A stretch of 64,000 bases of DNA, from NCBI GenBank assembly GCA_038961845.1, contig CP152408.1:2852001-2916000 (forward strand). The letters run 5' to 3'. The position numbers and the translations under genes are program-made. Origin of the DNA: Xylophilus sp. GW821-FHT01B05 (lineage in GTDB: Bacteria > Pseudomonadota > Gammaproteobacteria > Burkholderiales > Burkholderiaceae_C). Shown one piece after another: positions 8,751-17,399 of the stretch. Under the pieces are notes generated by a model. That model ran no database searches and had not been told where the DNA came from. It was given only the letters and a program-made list of their open reading frames with translations. How positions within the stretch are numbered: position 1 is the stretch's first letter; each line of letters starts with the position of its first letter.

Positions 8751-9364
8751 GCGGGTTCCCAGGCGTCGGCGGCAAGTTTGTGGGCGTAGCGGTGTACGTC
8801 TTCGGGCCAGGCCCGGGTCAGCAAATCGAAGCGTGGCTGGTCTTGCGCGAACAGGGCGCGCAGCGCTTCCTCGAAACCCGGCAGGTTGCCGGCAATGGCC
8901 GTCATGAAGCGGTAGGCCGCCTCTTGCGCCGTCCGTACCCGGCTGCGCCCGCCCTCGGCGCGGCGGGCGTCCAGCACCAGGCGGCGCAGGGTCGCCGATG
9001 CGCCGCCCGGCTGGCGCGACAGCCAGTCCCATTGGTCCGGCAGCAGCGTCACCTCGCGTGCCACCACGCCTAGGCGCGGGCGGCCGCGTGGCCGCGCCGG
9101 CGGCTCGGCCGCCGGTTGCACCGGCTGCGCCGGGATGGGCATGCCTGGCGGCGGCAAGTCGACCTGCTGGCCGTTGTCATCGTCGAAGACCAGCATCTGG
9201 TCTTGCAAGGTATAGGACGGCGCCACCAGCGCGAGCTGCGCGGCCAGATCTGCGGCTCGGCCGGATGCGATGCGGCGCGTACCCAGGAAGGCGGTGCAGG
9301 TCCCGCTGTCTGGAGCTGCCGCCGGCAATGGGGCTGAGGCGTGAGGCGAGGAGGGCTGCAGCAT
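8747..9364 (-). CDS. DUF2239 family protein
   Basis: This 205-residue protein matches the DUF2239 family. It has a small N-terminal domain (CTAFLGTRRIASG...), a Pro-rich linker, and a core with GRPRLGVVAREVTLLP, a WDWL motif and GGASATLRRLV. The core resembles a short DNA-binding or ribbon-helix-helix type helical region followed by a second helical domain with AAYRFM and LPGFEEALRALF. The biochemical role is not established. It is the first gene of a two-gene unit with the MATE pump, whose start it overlaps by 4 bp; such pairs suggest a regulatory or stress role, which is an inference. Confidence 0.88.
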   Translation of the reverse strand: MLQPSSPHASAPLPAAAPDSGTCTAFLGTRRIASGRAADLAAQLALVAPSYTLQDQMLVFDDDNGQQVDLPPPGMPIPAQPVQPAAEPPARPRGRPRLGVVAREVTLLPDQWDWLSRQPGGASATLRRLVLDARRAEGGRSRVRTAQEAAYRFMTAIAGNLPGFEEALRALFAQDQPRFDLLTRAWPEDVHRYAHKLAADAWEPA

Positions 9365-9392
9365 GGAGATGGTGATATGGATAGTTTGGCAA

Positions 9393-9410
9393 ATAATACC
9401 CGGGTTAAAT
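9393..9410. promoter_or_regulatory. Possible operator/promoter of the DUF2239-MATE unit (ACCCGGGT palindrome)
   Basis: A palindrome centred on ACCCGGGT (9398-9405) with near-symmetric A/T flanks lies 30 bp upstream of the DUF2239 start. On the minus strand a TATTAT -10-like hexamer overlaps its left side, with a TGGCAA -35-like hexamer 17 bp further upstream. A repressor bound here would sit between the two promoter elements. Confidence 0.35.
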
Positions 9411-9557
9411 TTAAATTGCCATGGGTGACCCCCTTTTGGCGATGGGCCCACGCCGCGCGGCTGACTTGTTCTTGGAGAGGTCATGAATATCCGCAACACT
9501 GACGATGGCGCTGCACGGGCGGCGTGTCGGTCGACGATGGAGCAAGAAGAGGTAGCC

Positions 9558-10274
9558 ATGGAAGCATTCAAGAATTTCAACCTGATGTCGCTGCTCGACA
9601 CCTTCATCAGCCTGACGACGGCATTTGTGCTGGGCAGCCTGATCGGCCTGGAGCGCCAGGTGCGCCAGCGCACGGCCGGGCTGCGCACCAATACGCTGGT
9701 GGCTGTCGGTGCGGCGGTCTTCGTGGACATGGCCAATCGGCTGAGCGGGCATGACGGCGCCGTGCGCGTCGTCGCCTATGTGGTCTCGGGCATCGGCTTT
9801 CTGGGCGCCGGCGCGATCATGAAAGAGGGCGCCAATGTCACCGGCCTCAACACCGCCGCTACGTTATGGGGCTCGGCCGCAGTCGGCGCCTGCGCCGGGG
9901 CGGACCTGATCGGCGAGGCCTTGCTGGCGGCGCTGTTCGTACTGGCCAGCAACACGTTGCTGCGGCCGGTGGTCAACCGCATCAACCGCCGGCCCATCGA
10001 CGAGGAATCGAGCGAGGCGATCTACCGCGTCTACGTGGTCTGCCAGCGCGAGGCACAGGCAGAGCTGCGCGAGAAGATTGTTGAGCTACTGGAGGCCGCC
10101 CAGTACCCGGTGCGCGAGGTGGACCAGCACGCTTTTGGCCAGGACGAGGCCGAGATCCAAGCCACTTTGTACGCCACCGCCGTGGACTCCGATGAACTGG
10201 ACCGAGTTATCGCCGCACTCGAAGCCCAGCCCGGTGTATCGCAGGCCTTCTGGGATTCCAGCGCCGAGGAATAG
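9558..10274 (+). CDS. MgtC/SapB family inner-membrane protein
   Basis: This 238-residue protein has an N-terminal set of about four to five hydrophobic helices with the family motifs GSLIGLERQ, GLRTNTLVAVGAA and GIGFLGAGAIM, followed by a soluble ACT-like C-terminal domain. MgtC proteins help adapt to low magnesium and modulate F-ATPase or phosphate balance. The start at 9558 (after AGAAGAGGTAGCC) matches the family N-terminus. An in-frame ATG at 9483 with GGAGAG upstream would add 25 residues and may instead be part of a leader. It converges on the Kef gene across a palindromic element. Confidence 0.88.
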   Translation: MEAFKNFNLMSLLDTFISLTTAFVLGSLIGLERQVRQRTAGLRTNTLVAVGAAVFVDMANRLSGHDGAVRVVAYVVSGIGFLGAGAIMKEGANVTGLNTAATLWGSAAVGACAGADLIGEALLAALFVLASNTLLRPVVNRINRRPIDEESSEAIYRVYVVCQREAQAELREKIVELLEAAQYPVREVDQHAFGQDEAEIQATLYATAVDSDELDRVIAALEAQPGVSQAFWDSSAEE

Positions 10275-10299
10275 CGGGCACCGCAGACTGGCGCGACAC

Positions 10300-10461
10300 T
10301 AGTGTCGCGTCAAGCATGATCTGCCGGTGTGCGCTTGCCCTCGCCGCGCATCGCCGCGTTGCAGTCCTTGCCCAGGCTTTAGCCTGGGCTGCGGCCTACG
10401 CCTTGCGCTGCACGCCGATGGCTTCGCGCACTCCCGTCACATCACACTTGACGCGACACTA
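10300..10461. repeat. 162-bp palindromic MITE-like element
   Basis: The ends are exact 15-bp inverted repeats, TAGTGTCGCGTCAAG at 10300-10314 and CTTGACGCGACACTA at 10447-10461. The interior is an imperfect palindrome whose apex is GCCCAGGCT-TT-AGCCTGGGC near 10368-10388. The left end is also the right half of an 18-bp perfect palindrome, CGCGACACTAGTGTCGCG, at 10292-10309. There is no coding capacity. The right terminal bases form the TAG stop of the Kef antiporter gene. It is most likely a non-autonomous mobile or REP-like element. Confidence 0.65.
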
Positions 10462-12318
10462 CTTCGCCTGCACCGCTTTCTGCGCCTCGATCGCCTCCGC
10501 CGCTTCTTCATTCAGCCCCTGGCCGCTGTGCTGCGGCCGCGTCAGCGGCGTGGCCGTCCAGCGGTTGCCGTGCATCAGGTCACGGCCCTGGGCGATGCCG
10601 CCCGCCACTTGCAGTTGCAGGCGCTCGGTGTCGCGCCGGCGGATGTCCTCGCAGATCTCGGCGATGTCGTCTTCCGGCACGCCGACGCGGCGCAGCGCCT
10701 CGGTGCTGAAGCGCATGGCGGATTCAAAGGTTTCGCGTATCTGGAAGTCGACGCCGTGGTGGATCAGGTCAATCGCATGCTGGCGGTCGAAGGCGCGGGC
10801 CAGCACCGGGGTGAGGGGGAACTCTTTCTTCACCATCTCGACGATGCGGGTGGTGGCGGCCGGGTCGTTGACGCAGATCAGCAGGGCGCGCACGTGGGCG
10901 GCGCCGCTGGCGTGCAGCACGTCCATGCGGGTGCCGTCGCCGTAGTAGGCATGAAAGCCGAAGGTCGAGGCCGAGCGGATCATGTCGGTGTCGTTCTCGA
11001 TGATGGTCACCTGGATGCCGCGCGCCAGCAGCGCCTGGCTGGCGATCTGGCCAAAGCGGCCAAAGCCGATGATCAGCGCCGTGCCGGCCAGCTCTTCGCT
11101 GGATTGGCCGATCTCGGCCACCGACTGCACGTCGCGCATGTCAGGGGCGCCGGCGCCGTCCTTGGGCAGCAGCCAGCGCAGCGCAAACACGGCCAGCGGC
11201 GTCAGTGCCATGGACAGGATCACCGTGGCCGACAGCAGTGCATGCACCCGCTCGCCCAGCAGGCCAGCACCGGCCGCGGCGGAATACAGCACAAAGGCAA
11301 ACTCACCACCCTGCGCCATCAGTGCGGCGCGCTCCAGCGCCTCGGCGTGGCGGGCGCGCAGCAGGCGGGCCACGCCGTAGATGCCGGCGCTCTTGACCAG
11401 CATGGTCACCAGCACTGCGCCCAGCAGCAGCGGCCAGTCGCCCAGCACCAGGCGCAGGTCCAGCGACATGCCCACGCCCATGAAGAACAGGCCCAGCAAG
11501 ATGCCACGGAAGGGCTCGATGTCGGCCTCCAGCTGGTGGCGAAAGGTCGACTCCGACAGCATCACGCCGGCGGCAAAGGCGCCCATGGCCATCGACAGGC
11601 CACCCCATTGCATGGCCAGCGCCGCGCCCAGCACCACCAGCAGCGCGGCGGCGGTCATGACCTCGCGCGCCTTTACCTTGGACAGCAGGCGGAACAGCGG
11701 GTTGAGCAAGAAGCGGCTGACCGCCACCAAGCCGACGATGGCCACCAGGGCCACGGCAACCTGCACTGAGCGTGAGGTAGCCTCATCGGTCGAAGATTCG
11801 GGCGCTAGCAGGGCGACGATGGCCAGCAGCGGCACGATGGCCAGGTCTTCCAGCAGCAGCACCGAGACGATGCGCTGGCCGCGCCGGGTAGAGGTCTCGC
11901 CGCGCTCGTCCAGCATCTGCATGACGATGGCGGTGGACGACAGCACAAAGCCCATGGCCGCCACAAAAGCCACGGCCAGCGACAACCCGGCAAGGTGGCC
12001 GACCAGGGTCAGCAGCCCGCCGCAGACGCAGACCTGCAGCACGCCCAGGCCGAAGATCTCGCGCCGCAGGTTCCACAGGCGCGTGGGCTGCATCTCCAGC
12101 CCGATCACGAACAGGAACATCACCACGCCCAGTTCGGCCACGTGCAGGATGGTTTCCGCCTCGCTGAAAAAACCAAAGCCAAAGGGCCCGATGGCCAGGC
12201 CCGCAGCCAGGTAGCCCAGCACCGATCCCAGGCCGAGCCGTTTGAACAAAGGTACGGCCACCACCCCTGCGGCCAGCACCACCACGGCCTTGGCCAGTTC
12301 GCTGCCTTGTTCGACCAT
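10459..12318 (-). CDS. Kef-type monovalent cation:proton antiporter (CPA2) with TrkA-N/RCK domain
   Basis: This approximately 619-residue protein has a 12-13-helix CPA2 antiporter domain (GSVLGYLAAGLAIGPFGFGF near the N-terminus, SSTAIVMQML, and GEFAFVLYSAAA). It is followed by an NAD-binding RCK domain with IIGFGRFGQIASQAL and DGTRMD. This is the layout of KefB/KefC potassium efflux systems, which protect against electrophiles by acidifying the cytoplasm. The start MVEQGSEL at 12318 has AAGGATGGAAG upstream; in-frame starts at 12339 and 12369 are less likely. The stop codon is supplied by the end of a palindromic element. Confidence 0.9.
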   Translation of the reverse strand: MVEQGSELAKAVVVLAAGVVAVPLFKRLGLGSVLGYLAAGLAIGPFGFGFFSEAETILHVAELGVVMFLFVIGLEMQPTRLWNLRREIFGLGVLQVCVCGGLLTLVGHLAGLSLAVAFVAAMGFVLSSTAIVMQMLDERGETSTRRGQRIVSVLLLEDLAIVPLLAIVALLAPESSTDEATSRSVQVAVALVAIVGLVAVSRFLLNPLFRLLSKVKAREVMTAAALLVVLGAALAMQWGGLSMAMGAFAAGVMLSESTFRHQLEADIEPFRGILLGLFFMGVGMSLDLRLVLGDWPLLLGAVLVTMLVKSAGIYGVARLLRARHAEALERAALMAQGGEFAFVLYSAAAGAGLLGERVHALLSATVILSMALTPLAVFALRWLLPKDGAGAPDMRDVQSVAEIGQSSEELAGTALIIGFGRFGQIASQALLARGIQVTIIENDTDMIRSASTFGFHAYYGDGTRMDVLHASGAAHVRALLICVNDPAATTRIVEMVKKEFPLTPVLARAFDRQHAIDLIHHGVDFQIRETFESAMRFSTEALRRVGVPEDDIAEICEDIRRRDTERLQLQVAGGIAQGRDLMHGNRWTATPLTRPQHSGQGLNEEAAEAIEAQKAVQAK

Positions 12319-12395
12319 CGCGCTTCCATCCTTGAACATGCTGCCAGCGTGATTGCCGGACCCGCGCATCGTAACTTTTATGCCGAAACAAGGGA

Positions 12396-12430
12396 AAGCC
12401 CAGTTGCAGCTTGGGCTATATGCTATTTAA
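12396..12430. repeat. Dispersed hairpin repeat, copy 3 (short form)
   Basis: The core AAGCCCAG, a 6-bp loop, then CTTGGGCT is followed by a TATGCTAT motif. It lacks the complete outer arms of copies 1 and 2. It lies between the divergent Kef and TOMM kinase genes, and with copy 4 at 23596 it brackets the TOMM cluster. Confidence 0.6.
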
Positions 12431-12475
12431 ATTGGAGCGTTAGACATTGAAACAAGCTGCAGCCATCCGGCGTAT

Positions 12476-15400
12476 ATGCTTGCTTCGCCCCTGAGAATTA
12501 CAGTTTCTATCAACAGGGCAGGGCGCAGGGATTCACCCAAAGGTGCATGGATGCAGCACAGCAATGCCGTTCCACCCACTGCCCATGAGGCGGCACAGGA
12601 ACAGCTGAACATTCCCGAGTACGAACTGCGCGAGCCGCTGGGCGCAGGGGGTTACGGCACGGTTTTCCTGGCCCGGCAGCGCAAGACCGGCGCCCTGGTC
12701 GCCATCAAGGTCGTCAAGCTCACGGAAGACACGCGGCGCATCGCCCGCTTCCACCGCGAAACCGAGCTGTGCGCCAGGTTGCGCCACCCCCACATCGTGC
12801 AGTTGCTGGACAAGGGGCGCCAGGGGCCCTATGTCTATGGTGTCTTTGAGTACGTCCCGGGCGAGACGCTCAAGAGCCTGATCCAGCGCAGCGGCGCCCT
12901 CACGGCTGTAGAAGCCGCGCGGATCATGGCCGAAGTCCTGGACGCACTGGACTGCGCCCACAAGATAGGCATCGTGCACCGCGACTTGAAGCCGGACAAC
13001 GTGATGCTGATGACGACCGGCGCCATCAGCCACGCCAAGGTGCTGGACTTCGGCATCAGCACCGTGGTGCCGCAGGCACGGGATGCCCAGTTCTCTTCCC
13101 TGACCATGACCGATGAGTGCCTGGGCACCCCTTCGTACAGCGCCCCCGAGCAGCTGCGCGGAGAACTGCCCAGCGTGCAGTCGGACCTGTACGCCTGGGG
13201 CCTGATGTTCCTCGAGTGCCTGACCGGCGCCCCGGTCATGAACGGTACCTCGACCGCTGAAATCTTCCACCAGCAACTGAGCAGCCAGGAAGTGCCCTTG
13301 CCGCCCGAGATCGCCGGCCACCCCCTGGCCAGTCTCCTGCGCCGGGCGCTGAAGAAGCGCGTGGCCGAACGCAGCGCGTCAGCCGAGGCCCTGCTGCTGG
13401 AGCTGGGCCGAATCCGCATGGACGACCTGGTCGGCACGCTGCGCTCGGAGCGGCAGCCGCTGCACGAGTACCTGGCCCAGACGGTTGTCACCAAGCGCAG
13501 CTTCTCCGAGAAGCGGCAGGTCACGGTCCTGTGCTGCAGCGTCTCGATCTGGCCGCCGGCCGACGAGTACGCCGCTTTGGGCTCGGACATCGAAGACCTG
13601 GAGCTGCTGCAGCGGCAGGAGTTCAGCCTGTTCGTGGATGCCGCCACGCGGCGCGGCGGCCTGCTGGCCGGCACGCTGGGGGAGCGGATGCTGATCCTGT
13701 TCGGCTACCCGCGTGCCTCCGACGCCGATGCCCGCCAGGCCGGCATGACCGCTCTGGAGCTGGCGCAACTGGGCCGCTGCCGGGCGGCTGCGATCAAGGA
13801 AGGGCAGGGCGCACATCTGATGGTGCGCATGGGCTTGCACACCGGAATGGTGGTGGTTTCGGGCGACGAAATCCCCTCGGGCCATGCCGTCAACATTGCC
13901 ATGCGCCTGGAGGGCCAGGCCCCGGCCGGGGCCATCCTCGCCAGCGAAAACTGCTACCAGTTGCTGCGCAACTTCGCCCACCAGGAAGAGGCCGAAGGGC
14001 TACGCCTGCCGGCGCCGTCCGTGCCACTGCGGACCTACCGCCTCACAGGCGAGCACCTGCCGACGACCTTCAGCCATACGCCCATACCGTATGACGCCTT
14101 GCTGCCGCCGCAGACCTGCGTGGGACGCGAGCGCGAACTCGAGCAGCTCTGGCAGTTCTGGGAGCAGGTCAGGCAAGGCACCGGAAGCGCCGTGCTGCTC
14201 AGCGGCGAAGCCGGCATAGGCAAGTCGCGCCTGGTAGAGGTGCTGCGCGAGCGTGTGGAGCGGGAGCGCTATCGGTCGATTGGCTTCCAGTGCCTGCCGG
14301 AGCACCGCAACAACGCCCTGGCCCCCATCCTGCCCTTGCTGCGCCAGCAGTTCGATGGGACGGTGCCTGGCCTGGCCGCGCATGAAGCCCGGGACCGGCT
14401 GCAGGACGCCTTGAGCGCTGCCGGCTGCGATGCGCCCCGGGTGCTGCCGATCTTCTGCTCCTGGCTGTCGCTGCCGTTCGGCCCCTATGCGGAAAGCCAG
14501 ATCTCGCCAGCGCTGCAGAAGGCCCTGCTGCTGCAGTCGATTGCGCGGTGGCTGTTGCACCAGGCGCGATCCGCTCCGCTGCTGATCCTGGTGGAGGATC
14601 TGCACTGGGTCGATCCAACCACGATCGAGCTGCTGGAGCAGATCTCGGTGGCATTGCCCAGGGCGCAACTGCTGCTGGTACTGAGCGCGCGCACCGGCTG
14701 GGACTGCCCCGCCGTTCTGCAGGCCGAAGCCCTCCCGATAGCGCGCCTGGACGACGAGCAGGCCGCACAGATCGCGCGCCAGGTCCTGGCCCCGAAAACG
14801 GCGGACCCGGCCGTCATAGACAACATCGTCGCCCGCACCGACGGCGTTCCGCTGTTCGTCCACGAGCTGACGCGCATGCTGCGCGACACCTACCTGGTCG
14901 AGAGAAGCGGCATGTGGTTCTTCAAGACATCCGCGCGGCCGACCGATGTCCCCGTGACCCTGCGCGACTCGCTGATCAGCCGCTTCGACCGGCTGGGGCC
15001 GGTCAAGGAACTGCTGCAGCTGGCCGCCACCATAGGCCGGCAGTTCGATGTGGAGCTGCTGCAGTCCTGCTCCGGCAAGACGCCCCAGTCCGTGACCGAT
15101 GGACTGGCGACGCTGCTGGATGCCGGGCTCATTGCACGCGCTGCCGCGCCGGACAGCGGGAGCTTCGTCTTCAGGCATGGCCTGATCCGTGACGCTGCCT
15201 ATGAATGCATGCTCGCGGTGCAGCGCCGGCAGCAGCACTGGATCGTGGCCCAGACCCTGACGCGCCTCTACCCGCTGCGCGCCACCAAGGAGCCTGGCAG
15301 CATCGCCCGGCACTACGCCGCCGCGGGCGACTACGTGCAGGCCGTGGCCCATGCCATTCAGCAACTGCGCATCACGCAGCACCGGGCCTTGAACGACGAG

Positions 15401-16579
15401 ACCATCGCCTACGCCGAGCTGGTGGACGGCTGGATTGACCGGCTGGACGGCGTCGGGCAGCGCGAGGCCCGCCTGGACCTGAACGGCTATGTCACCCAGG
15501 CGATGATGAACAAGCACGGCTGGGCGCATGTCCAGGTCAAGGAGCGGATCGCGTTGTCGCAGGCCCTGCTGACGGGCACGGTGGCCACCGACAAGGAAGT
15601 GCAGCACCTGTGGTCCATGATCACCTACCACCACGTGGCCAGCAACCGGGAAGAGGTCCGGCAACTGAGCTACAGGCTGCTCGACCTTGCCGGGGAGCGC
15701 CATGACACCGGTGCTCGCGTGGCGGCCCATACCTACCTGGGCCTGGCGCATTACTCCGACGGCAATGCCGGGGCGGCAGAACGGGTGCTCACCCAGGCCA
15801 TCGAGGGCTACTCCGCGCGCGCACACGCGCACCACGCCAGCTACTTCGGCTTCGACACGCGGGTCTGGGCCGCCGCCGGGCGCGCCCTGGTCCGCTGGTC
15901 GGCGGGCGAGGACGCGCTCGCGCAAGCCGACGCCGCCAACGCCGTGGGCTGGGCGAGGGCGTTATCGCATATCCCCTCGCTTGGCATGGCGCTGCTCTAC
16001 CAGAGCGTGGGCTACCAGCATCGGGGTGACAAGCAGGCGGCGCTTCGGAGCGCCACGGAGCTGCTGAACCTGGCAGCGCGGTACGGCCTGCCGGCCTTTG
16101 CGGGTTATGCGGAGGCCATCCGCTGCTGGGCCGTCGGCGAGATAGAACAGGCCGACGATGCGCTACTGGCGCTCTGGCAGATGGGATGCGCCTATTGCCA
16201 CACCTACTACCGCTCATTGACCGCAGAAGTATTGGCCGAGCAGGGCCGGTGGGCGGAGGCGATCGAGCGCATCGACGGCTGTCTGCAACTGGCAGATCAG
16301 TTGAAAGAGGGCCTGTACAGCGCCGAACTGCACTTGAAGAAGGCCCAGTACCTCCGGGCCACGGGCAGCCCTGCCGCGGCCGTCGGGGCCAGTTTGCTGC
16401 TGGCCGCACGGCTCGCTCGCGAGGGGGGGAAACTGCGGGTGGAGTTCGCGGCCCTGGAGGCATTGCAGGCACTGTGCAGCGATCACGAGCAAATAGCGGA
16501 GCGCTTGAAAGAGATCGCGACCGCACGTCCTGAATGGGCCCCACAAAATACCAATACACGCTATGCTTACATCTCCTAA
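12476..16579 (+). CDS. TOMM-system kinase/cyclase fusion protein with AAA ATPase and TPR-like region
   Basis: This 1367-residue protein (1342 if the in-frame ATG at 12551 is used) starts the TOMM cluster. Residues about 50-310 are a complete Ser/Thr kinase: GAGGYG (56-61), Lys78, HRDLKPDN (168-175), DFG (191-193) and APE (223-225). Residues about 348-500 match a class III cyclase homology domain, but VTVLCCSV replaces the usual metal-binding VLFAD and LGERM replaces the second GD, so cyclase activity is doubtful. A STAND/AAA-type ATPase follows, with Walker A GEAGIGKS (577-584) and Walker B LILVEDLHW near 702. The C-terminal 600 residues are helical and TPR-like. The order fits the TIGR03903 TOMM kinase/cyclase family known in Burkholderia, Acidovorax and Delftia. 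It is probably cytoplasmic and may sense a signal and phosphorylate the FHA partner or regulate maturation. Confidence 0.9.
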   Translation: MLASPLRITVSINRAGRRDSPKGAWMQHSNAVPPTAHEAAQEQLNIPEYELREPLGAGGYGTVFLARQRKTGALVAIKVVKLTEDTRRIARFHRETELCARLRHPHIVQLLDKGRQGPYVYGVFEYVPGETLKSLIQRSGALTAVEAARIMAEVLDALDCAHKIGIVHRDLKPDNVMLMTTGAISHAKVLDFGISTVVPQARDAQFSSLTMTDECLGTPSYSAPEQLRGELPSVQSDLYAWGLMFLECLTGAPVMNGTSTAEIFHQQLSSQEVPLPPEIAGHPLASLLRRALKKRVAERSASAEALLLELGRIRMDDLVGTLRSERQPLHEYLAQTVVTKRSFSEKRQVTVLCCSVSIWPPADEYAALGSDIEDLELLQRQEFSLFVDAATRRGGLLAGTLGERMLILFGYPRASDADARQAGMTALELAQLGRCRAAAIKEGQGAHLMVRMGLHTGMVVVSGDEIPSGHAVNIAMRLEGQAPAGAILASENCYQLLRNFAHQEEAEGLRLPAPSVPLRTYRLTGEHLPTTFSHTPIPYDALLPPQTCVGRERELEQLWQFWEQVRQGTGSAVLLSGEAGIGKSRLVEVLRERVERERYRSIGFQCLPEHRNNALAPILPLLRQQFDGTVPGLAAHEARDRLQDALSAAGCDAPRVLPIFCSWLSLPFGPYAESQISPALQKALLLQSIARWLLHQARSAPLLILVEDLHWVDPTTIELLEQISVALPRAQLLLVLSARTGWDCPAVLQAEALPIARLDDEQAAQIARQVLAPKTADPAVIDNIVARTDGVPLFVHELTRMLRDTYLVERSGMWFFKTSARPTDVPVTLRDSLISRFDRLGPVKELLQLAATIGRQFDVELLQSCSGKTPQSVTDGLATLLDAGLIARAAAPDSGSFVFRHGLIRDAAYECMLAVQRRQQHWIVAQTLTRLYPLRATKEPGSIARHYAAAGDYVQAVAHAIQQLRITQHRALNDETIAYAELVDGWIDRLDGVGQREARLDLNGYVTQAMMNKHGWAHVQVKERIALSQALLTGTVATDKEVQHLWSMITYHHVASNREEVRQLSYRLLDLAGERHDTGARVAAHTYLGLAHYSDGNAGAAERVLTQAIEGYSARAHAHHASYFGFDTRVWAAAGRALVRWSAGEDALAQADAANAVGWARALSHIPSLGMALLYQSVGYQHRGDKQAALRSATELLNLAARYGLPAFAGYAEAIRCWAVGEIEQADDALLALWQMGCAYCHTYYRSLTAEVLAEQGRWAEAIERIDGCLQLADQLKEGLYSAELHLKKAQYLRATGSPAAAVGASLLLAARLAREGGKLRVEFAALEALQALCSDHEQIAERLKEIATARPEWAPQNTNTRYAYIS

Positions 16580-16584
16580 CCATC

Positions 16585-16590
16585 GAGGAA
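16585..16590 (+). promoter_or_regulatory. Strong ribosome-binding site of the TOMM precursor gene
   Basis: GAGGAA lies 7 bp upstream of the precursor ATG at 16598, only 6 bp after the kinase stop. The other genes of the cluster have weaker sites, so the precursor is expected to be translated more often than the enzymes. Confidence 0.6.
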
Positions 16591-16597
16591 GTTCACC

Positions 16598-17380
16598 ATG
16601 GCAAACCACCAGGGCGGGGAACCGCTACTTGAATTTCGATTGGCTTATCTCCGCGCAATCGCGAGATCTTGGGACGATCCAGGCTACCAGACGGAGCTGC
16701 TGGCGCAGAAGGACATTCAACCTATCCTGCACCGCGACTTTGGCCTGAATACGCTGTGGCCCAACCTCGATATCGTCCTGAATCGAAGTGACGATCCGAC
16801 AGAACAAACCGAATGGAAGCCAGAGCTGACGGCTGGCTGGATCGGGATGGACGACGGCTTCTCTGTCGTGCTGCCGCAGGCCCCCAAGGCCCGGGCCACC
16901 GAGGCATTGGCGGCGTACTACCAACTGTTCCCGGACTTCATGGGCAGCGTCACCTCGTTCGACAACGGTGGCGCCTCAGTGCTGCGGGGCGCATTGCCTA
17001 CCAGCCTGGGCATTCCCAGTGGCGGCACCGACTCGCTGCTGGCATTTGGCGGCGTGGTGCTGCGGGCTATCACCCTGACCTGGCAGTCCCCGGACTTCCT
17101 CACCCAACTCACCCGCGCTGGCGAAGTCGATGCCACGCCGGTGCTGAGCCAATGGCTGGGCTACAACAACCCCTTCAATTTCCAGGTCAAGTTCGTCAGC
17201 AATCCATCGTTCACCTGGGATGAGGAACTGTGCGAATGGAACCGCACGAACGACGACGGCAGCCCGATCAAGAACGCCATCGTGCTCAACTATCCCGTAG
17301 CCCCGGCGGTGGAGCAGATGCGGCCGATCGCACTTACCTCCTACAACAACACCGGTAGCGCTTATCCCTTCACCTGCTGA
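16598..17380 (+). CDS. TOMM precursor, BMA_0021/BMA_0022-type, two nitrile-hydratase-like halves fused
   Basis: This 260-residue protein resembles the BMA_0021/BMA_0022 TOMM bacteriocin family (TIGR03795), whose members are related to nitrile-hydratase-like leader peptides. It shows an internal duplication. Each half has L-R-A-I-x3-W, a downstream G-x-N-x-n-V-x-N stretch (FGLNTLWPNLDIVLNRSD and GYNNPFNFQVKFVSNPS) and a Glu-Trp after it. The halves are joined by a Gly/Ser/Thr-rich linker near residues 110-140. In Burkholderia the two units are separate tandem genes; here they are one polypeptide. The C-terminal tail ALTSYNNTGSAYPFTC ends in Cys and carries several Thr and Ser, so it is the probable core peptide for azoline formation. 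No signal peptide or double-Gly leader cleavage site is seen. Confidence 0.8.
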   Translation: MANHQGGEPLLEFRLAYLRAIARSWDDPGYQTELLAQKDIQPILHRDFGLNTLWPNLDIVLNRSDDPTEQTEWKPELTAGWIGMDDGFSVVLPQAPKARATEALAAYYQLFPDFMGSVTSFDNGGASVLRGALPTSLGIPSGGTDSLLAFGGVVLRAITLTWQSPDFLTQLTRAGEVDATPVLSQWLGYNNPFNFQVKFVSNPSFTWDEELCEWNRTNDDGSPIKNAIVLNYPVAPAVEQMRPIALTSYNNTGSAYPFTC

Positions 17381-17399
17381 AGATTCTGCGGGTATTGCC

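Noticed and set aside
8751..9032. Longer N-terminus of the MATE protein
   Set aside because: The extra residues lie over the DUF2239 gene in another frame and are Arg/Pro rich; the MSTDST start gives a normal MATE length.
10300..10461. Simple bidirectional terminator between mgtC-like and kef genes
   Set aside because: It may terminate transcripts, but the 15-bp terminal repeats and 162-bp length fit a repeat element better, and it lacks T-tracts.
14000..15925. Long open frame on the minus strand opposite the TOMM kinase
   Set aside because: No family motifs and poor composition; it mirrors the codon bias of the real gene on the plus strand. High GC makes such antisense frames common.
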